10,210 nucleotides of DNA from assembly GCA_030630165.1 (NCBI GenBank), contig DAOVNN010000079.1:1-10210 (forward strand), in the 5' to 3' direction. The notes under the pieces were generated by a model that had not been told where the DNA came from, made no database searches, and worked only from the letters and a program-made list of their open reading frames with translations. Shown in pieces: positions 8,235 to 10,210 of this stretch (position 1 is the first letter of the stretch; each line of letters starts with the position of its first letter). Made by a program: the position numbers and the translations under genes. Source of the DNA: Candidatus Krumholzibacteriota bacterium (GTDB taxonomy: Bacteria; Krumholzibacteriota; Krumholzibacteriia; Krumholzibacteriales; Krumholzibacteriaceae).

Positions 8235-8310
8235 AAATTACCTCCGGAATCGACACCCCCGGCAAAGATATTCCTCCGTCGGGGATGATTGATGTTTTCA
8301 TTTATTGTTT

Positions 8311-9462
8311 TCAGAGGACCTTCCTGATCATATCCAGGGCTTTCCTCAGGTTCTCCTGCGAATTGGCGTACGAGAACCTCAGGTACCCCTCGCCATACTC
8401 GCCGAAACTCGTACCACTCAGGCCCGCCACACCGGCTTCCTCGAGCAGGAACTCCTCGATCTCCTTCGACTTACGGCCCGTTGCCGTGATGTTCGGGAAT
8501 ACGTAGAAAGCGCCCTTGGGCCTGAGACACGAGAAACCGGGGAGGTCGTTCAGCCCGTCGACTATCAGGTCCCTTCTCGCCCTGAACTCGGCCATCATCT
8601 TGAGCGACTCGTCCTGCGGACCGGTAAGAGCCTCGACGCCTGCGACCTGTGTGAACGCCGCCGTGCACGAGTTGCTGTTCGTCTGGAGCTTCGAGATCTG
8701 CGCGGCCAGCTCGACCGGCATCGCTGCGTATCCGAGCCTCCAGCCTGTCATGGCATAAGTCTTCGAATGACCCTCGAGGAGGATCACCCTGTCGCGCACC
8801 TCAGGACAATCGTAGATGCTGACATGCTTTCCGTCATATACCATCTTGCTGTAGACCTCGTCGCTGAGGATCCATGCATCGTGCTTTTCGGCCAGTTCGG
8901 CTATCCCCTTCATATCCTCCATGGTGAGAACGCCGCCGGTCGGATTCTGGGGAGAGTTGATGATGATAAGTTTCGTCTTGTCGGTGACCAGCTCTCGCAT
9001 CTCATCGAGGTCGAAGGAGAATGCCTTCTCCTCCCTCAGCGGGATCGGTACAGGCTTCGCGCCGACAAAGTTGATGACTGATTCGTAGATCGGAAATCCC
9101 GGGTTGGGATAGACGACCTCGTCACCCTCATCTACCAGTGCGAGAATAGAGAAGAAGAGTATCGGCTTGGCACCGGGAGTGACGACAATGTTATCGGGCT
9201 TGACCTCTATACCGCGGTCCTTTGTAAGGAACTCGGCGAAGGCCTCTTTAACGTTCGGCATACCCGCGGACGGACCGTAATGTGTGAACCCGTCATCAAT
9301 CGCCTTCTTTGCCGCTTCCCGGATGTTGACGGGGGTATCGAAGTCGGGCTCGCCGATCTCGAGATGAACGATATCGCGACCTTTTGCTTCCATCGCCTTG
9401 GCACGGGCCAGGACCTCGAACGCCGTCTCGGTCCCCAACCTGCTCATCCTTTTAGCTAGCAT
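8311..9462 (-). CDS. Class I PLP-dependent aminotransferase (aspartate aminotransferase-like)
   Basis: This 383-residue fold-type I aminotransferase moves an amino group between an amino acid and a 2-oxo acid in the cytoplasm. Visible are GEPDFDTP (37-44), the cofactor-contacting NSPQNPTGG (169-177, Asn173), DEVYS (201-205, Asp201 and Tyr204), the Schiff-base motif SKTYAMTGWRLGY (Lys234, Arg242) and the carboxylate-binding Arg362 in LRFSYA. The SKTYAMTGWR pattern resembles the class I-gamma group, which includes prokaryotic aspartate aminotransferases, but donor specificity cannot be read from it. ATG 9462 is chosen because AGGAGG lies 4 nt upstream and MSRLGTETAF is a normal family N-terminus. 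The frame is open to 9540, but those codons overlap the promoter. It is the first gene of a unit with carbamate kinase and the LarA-like enzyme. Confidence 0.94.
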   Translation of the reverse strand: MLAKRMSRLGTETAFEVLARAKAMEAKGRDIVHLEIGEPDFDTPVNIREAAKKAIDDGFTHYGPSAGMPNVKEAFAEFLTKDRGIEVKPDNIVVTPGAKPILFFSILALVDEGDEVVYPNPGFPIYESVINFVGAKPVPIPLREEKAFSFDLDEMRELVTDKTKLIIINSPQNPTGGVLTMEDMKGIAELAEKHDAWILSDEVYSKMVYDGKHVSIYDCPEVRDRVILLEGHSKTYAMTGWRLGYAAMPVELAAQISKLQTNSNSCTAAFTQVAGVEALTGPQDESLKMMAEFRARRDLIVDGLNDLPGFSCLRPKGAFYVFPNITATGRKSKEIEEFLLEEAGVAGLSGTSFGEYGEGYLRFSYANSQENLRKALDMIRKVL

Positions 9463-9503
9463 CACTCCTCCTGTTTGGAATGGTTCGATCTCATCGCATA
9501 CGC

Positions 9504-9522
9504 TGTTATTCCCTGTATAACA
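9504..9522. repeat. Inverted repeat at the expected transcription start of the aminotransferase unit
   Basis: Six-base arms TGTTAT (9504-9509) and ATAACA (9517-9522) flank a 7-nt spacer. The element sits just downstream of the -10 box, where a repressor site or a small leader hairpin could act. The arms are short and AT-rich, so chance is possible. Confidence 0.35.
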
Positions 9523-9527
9523 TACGA

Positions 9528-9556
9528 ATATTAGAAGCAAGGGTTCCGTTTGTCAA
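9528..9556 (-). promoter_or_regulatory. Sigma70-type promoter for the aminotransferase unit
   Basis: The minus strand carries a perfect -35, TTGACA (9556-9551), then exactly 17 nt, then TAATAT (9533-9528, four of six matches to TATAAT). Transcription would start near 9521, leaving a leader of about 58 nt before the ATG at 9462. It is the best promoter match seen in the window and is placed correctly for the three-gene unit. Confidence 0.7.
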
Positions 9557-9601
9557 CAGCGGCTGGTGAATTAATCGATATTTCCTTTCCCCGCAGTCCC
9601 C

Positions 9602-9630
9602 TTGCTAATAACCATTACAACTGGTAAATT
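9602..9630 (+). promoter_or_regulatory. Candidate promoter for the beta-helix gene
   Basis: TTGCTA (9602-9607) and TAAATT (9625-9630) are 17 nt apart, each with four of six consensus matches, and TG at 9622-9623 makes an extended -10. The predicted start would fall at about 9637, almost on the ribosome-binding site (AAGGAGG, 9637-9643), leaving a very short leader, so this is tentative. Another -35-like TTGTCA at 9550-9555 has no clear -10 partner. Confidence 0.3.
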
Positions 9631-9648
9631 GTAGAAAAGGAGGCTCTG

Positions 9649-10210
9649 TTGAGAAATAACACCCCTGTCAGACCGATTATCCTTCTGTCCATAATATCCA
9701 TCTTGATATTTTTATTCGCTCCGGCAGCCGGTGCGCGCACCTGGAACGTCAACACAGCTGGTACAGGCGACACGCCCACGATCCAGGCCGCAATAGACTC
9801 GGCAGGAACCGGCGATGAGATCGTGGTCGCCCCGGGGACCTATACCTGGTCGAGCCAGGGGCATACCTGTGATTACGGAATGATCTACTTCGAGGCTTAT
9901 GTCGGCGGATTCACGCTGCGAAGTTCCAGCGGCCCCGAAGTGACGATACTCGACGCGCAGTACCAGGGCAGAGTCATGTTTGTCCAGGGACAAAACGACA
10001 TAGTCGTCGACGGCTTTACTTTCGTCAACGGCGTCGCGCCAAACGACTACGATGCGGGCGGTGGCCTGATCGGACACCTCGGCGACCCCGTAATCCGCAA
10101 TTGTGTATTCACCGGTAATTCAGCCAGGCAGGGCGGGGGCTTGTGGTTCGGCGGAGTCAGCGCCCCTGTCATAGAGAATTGCGTCTTCTACGACAACAGC
10201 GCGTACTACG
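9649..10210 (+). CDS. Secreted right-handed parallel beta-helix repeat protein, 3' end outside window
   Basis: The first 187 codons of a secreted protein are visible. A TTG start at 9649 is supported by AAGGAGG (9637-9643) at 5-nt spacing, by an in-frame stop at 9625 and by an immediately following signal peptide. That signal has a basic N-terminus, a hydrophobic core ILLSIISILIFLFAP and a probable cleavage after AAGA. Then comes NTAGTGDTPTIQAAIDSAGTG, the opening rung common in pectate-lyase-like and polymorphic-outer-membrane-type beta-helix proteins. Later rungs repeat the pattern P-x-I-x-N-C-V-F-x-x-N-S-A-x-x-G-G-G (PVIRNCVFTGNSARQGGG, then PVIENCVFYDNSA). Such proteins are often cell-surface or exported carbohydrate-binding or carbohydrate-degrading proteins, but no catalytic residues can be assigned in this part. 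A C-terminal sorting domain would lie outside the window. Confidence 0.85.
   Translation, partial: MRNNTPVRPIILLSIISILIFLFAPAAGARTWNVNTAGTGDTPTIQAAIDSAGTGDEIVVAPGTYTWSSQGHTCDYGMIYFEAYVGGFTLRSSSGPEVTILDAQYQGRVMFVQGQNDIVVDGFTFVNGVAPNDYDAGGGLIGHLGDPVIRNCVFTGNSARQGGGLWFGGVSAPVIENCVFYDNSAYY

Noticed and set aside
8257..8284. GC-rich inverted repeat (CCCCG/CGGGG) in the aminotransferase-carbamate kinase gap, considered as a terminator or attenuator
   Set aside because: The stem is only 5 bp around an 18-nt loop and no U-run follows on the minus strand.
8116..8301. Possible small leader peptide upstream of carbamate kinase
   Set aside because: The ATG at 8301 lacks a ribosome-binding site and the frame runs deep into the kinase gene out of phase.
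9712..10077. Minus-strand open frame opposite the beta-helix gene
   Set aside because: The plus strand has a signal peptide, ribosome-binding site and repeating rungs; the minus frame has none.

Overview
The window reads as ordinary bacterial chromosome from a moderately GC-rich Gram-negative organism. Evidence for two membranes is a complete tripartite efflux set: an outer-membrane TolC-type channel, a lipoprotein periplasmic adaptor and an inner-membrane RND pump. The secreted parallel beta-helix protein at the right edge, the TTG and GTG starts and the dense gene packing would fit an uncultured FCB-type lineage (for example Krumholzibacteriota or Eisenbacteria). That placement is an impression from gene style; no marker gene confirms it.

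Layout, right to left, because almost everything is on the minus strand. A secreted beta-helix repeat protein starts at 9649 on the plus strand and runs off the right edge. Divergent from it, a good sigma70-type promoter (9528-9556, minus) starts a three-gene unit: a class I PLP aminotransferase (9462-8311), a carbamate kinase (8234-7281) and a LarA-family nickel-pincer racemase/epimerase (7262-5991). The gaps are 76 and 18 nt. This unit looks catabolic: 2-oxo acid/amino acid exchange, ATP from carbamoyl phosphate, and inversion of a 2-hydroxy acid centre. The common substrate is not evident, and the Lar cofactor-synthesis genes are not in the window.

A 140-bp AT-rich spacer (5851-5990) holds a promoter overlapped by a palindrome and by two tandem imperfect 18-bp repeats, which is a likely operator. 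It drives a second minus-strand operon: TetR regulator (5850-5206), TolC-family channel (5219-3804), adaptor (3811-2774) and RND permease (2777 to beyond position 1). All three junctions overlap (14, 8 and 4 bp), so the operon is probably translationally coupled. The simplest reading is self-repression by the TetR protein, relieved when an unknown ligand binds, giving inducible export.

No RNA gene, mobile element, CRISPR array or broken gene was seen. No gene-free stretch exceeds 300 bases. Nothing here is a clearly undescribed system. The points most worth following are the aminotransferase/carbamate kinase/LarA unit and the repeat-structured operator.
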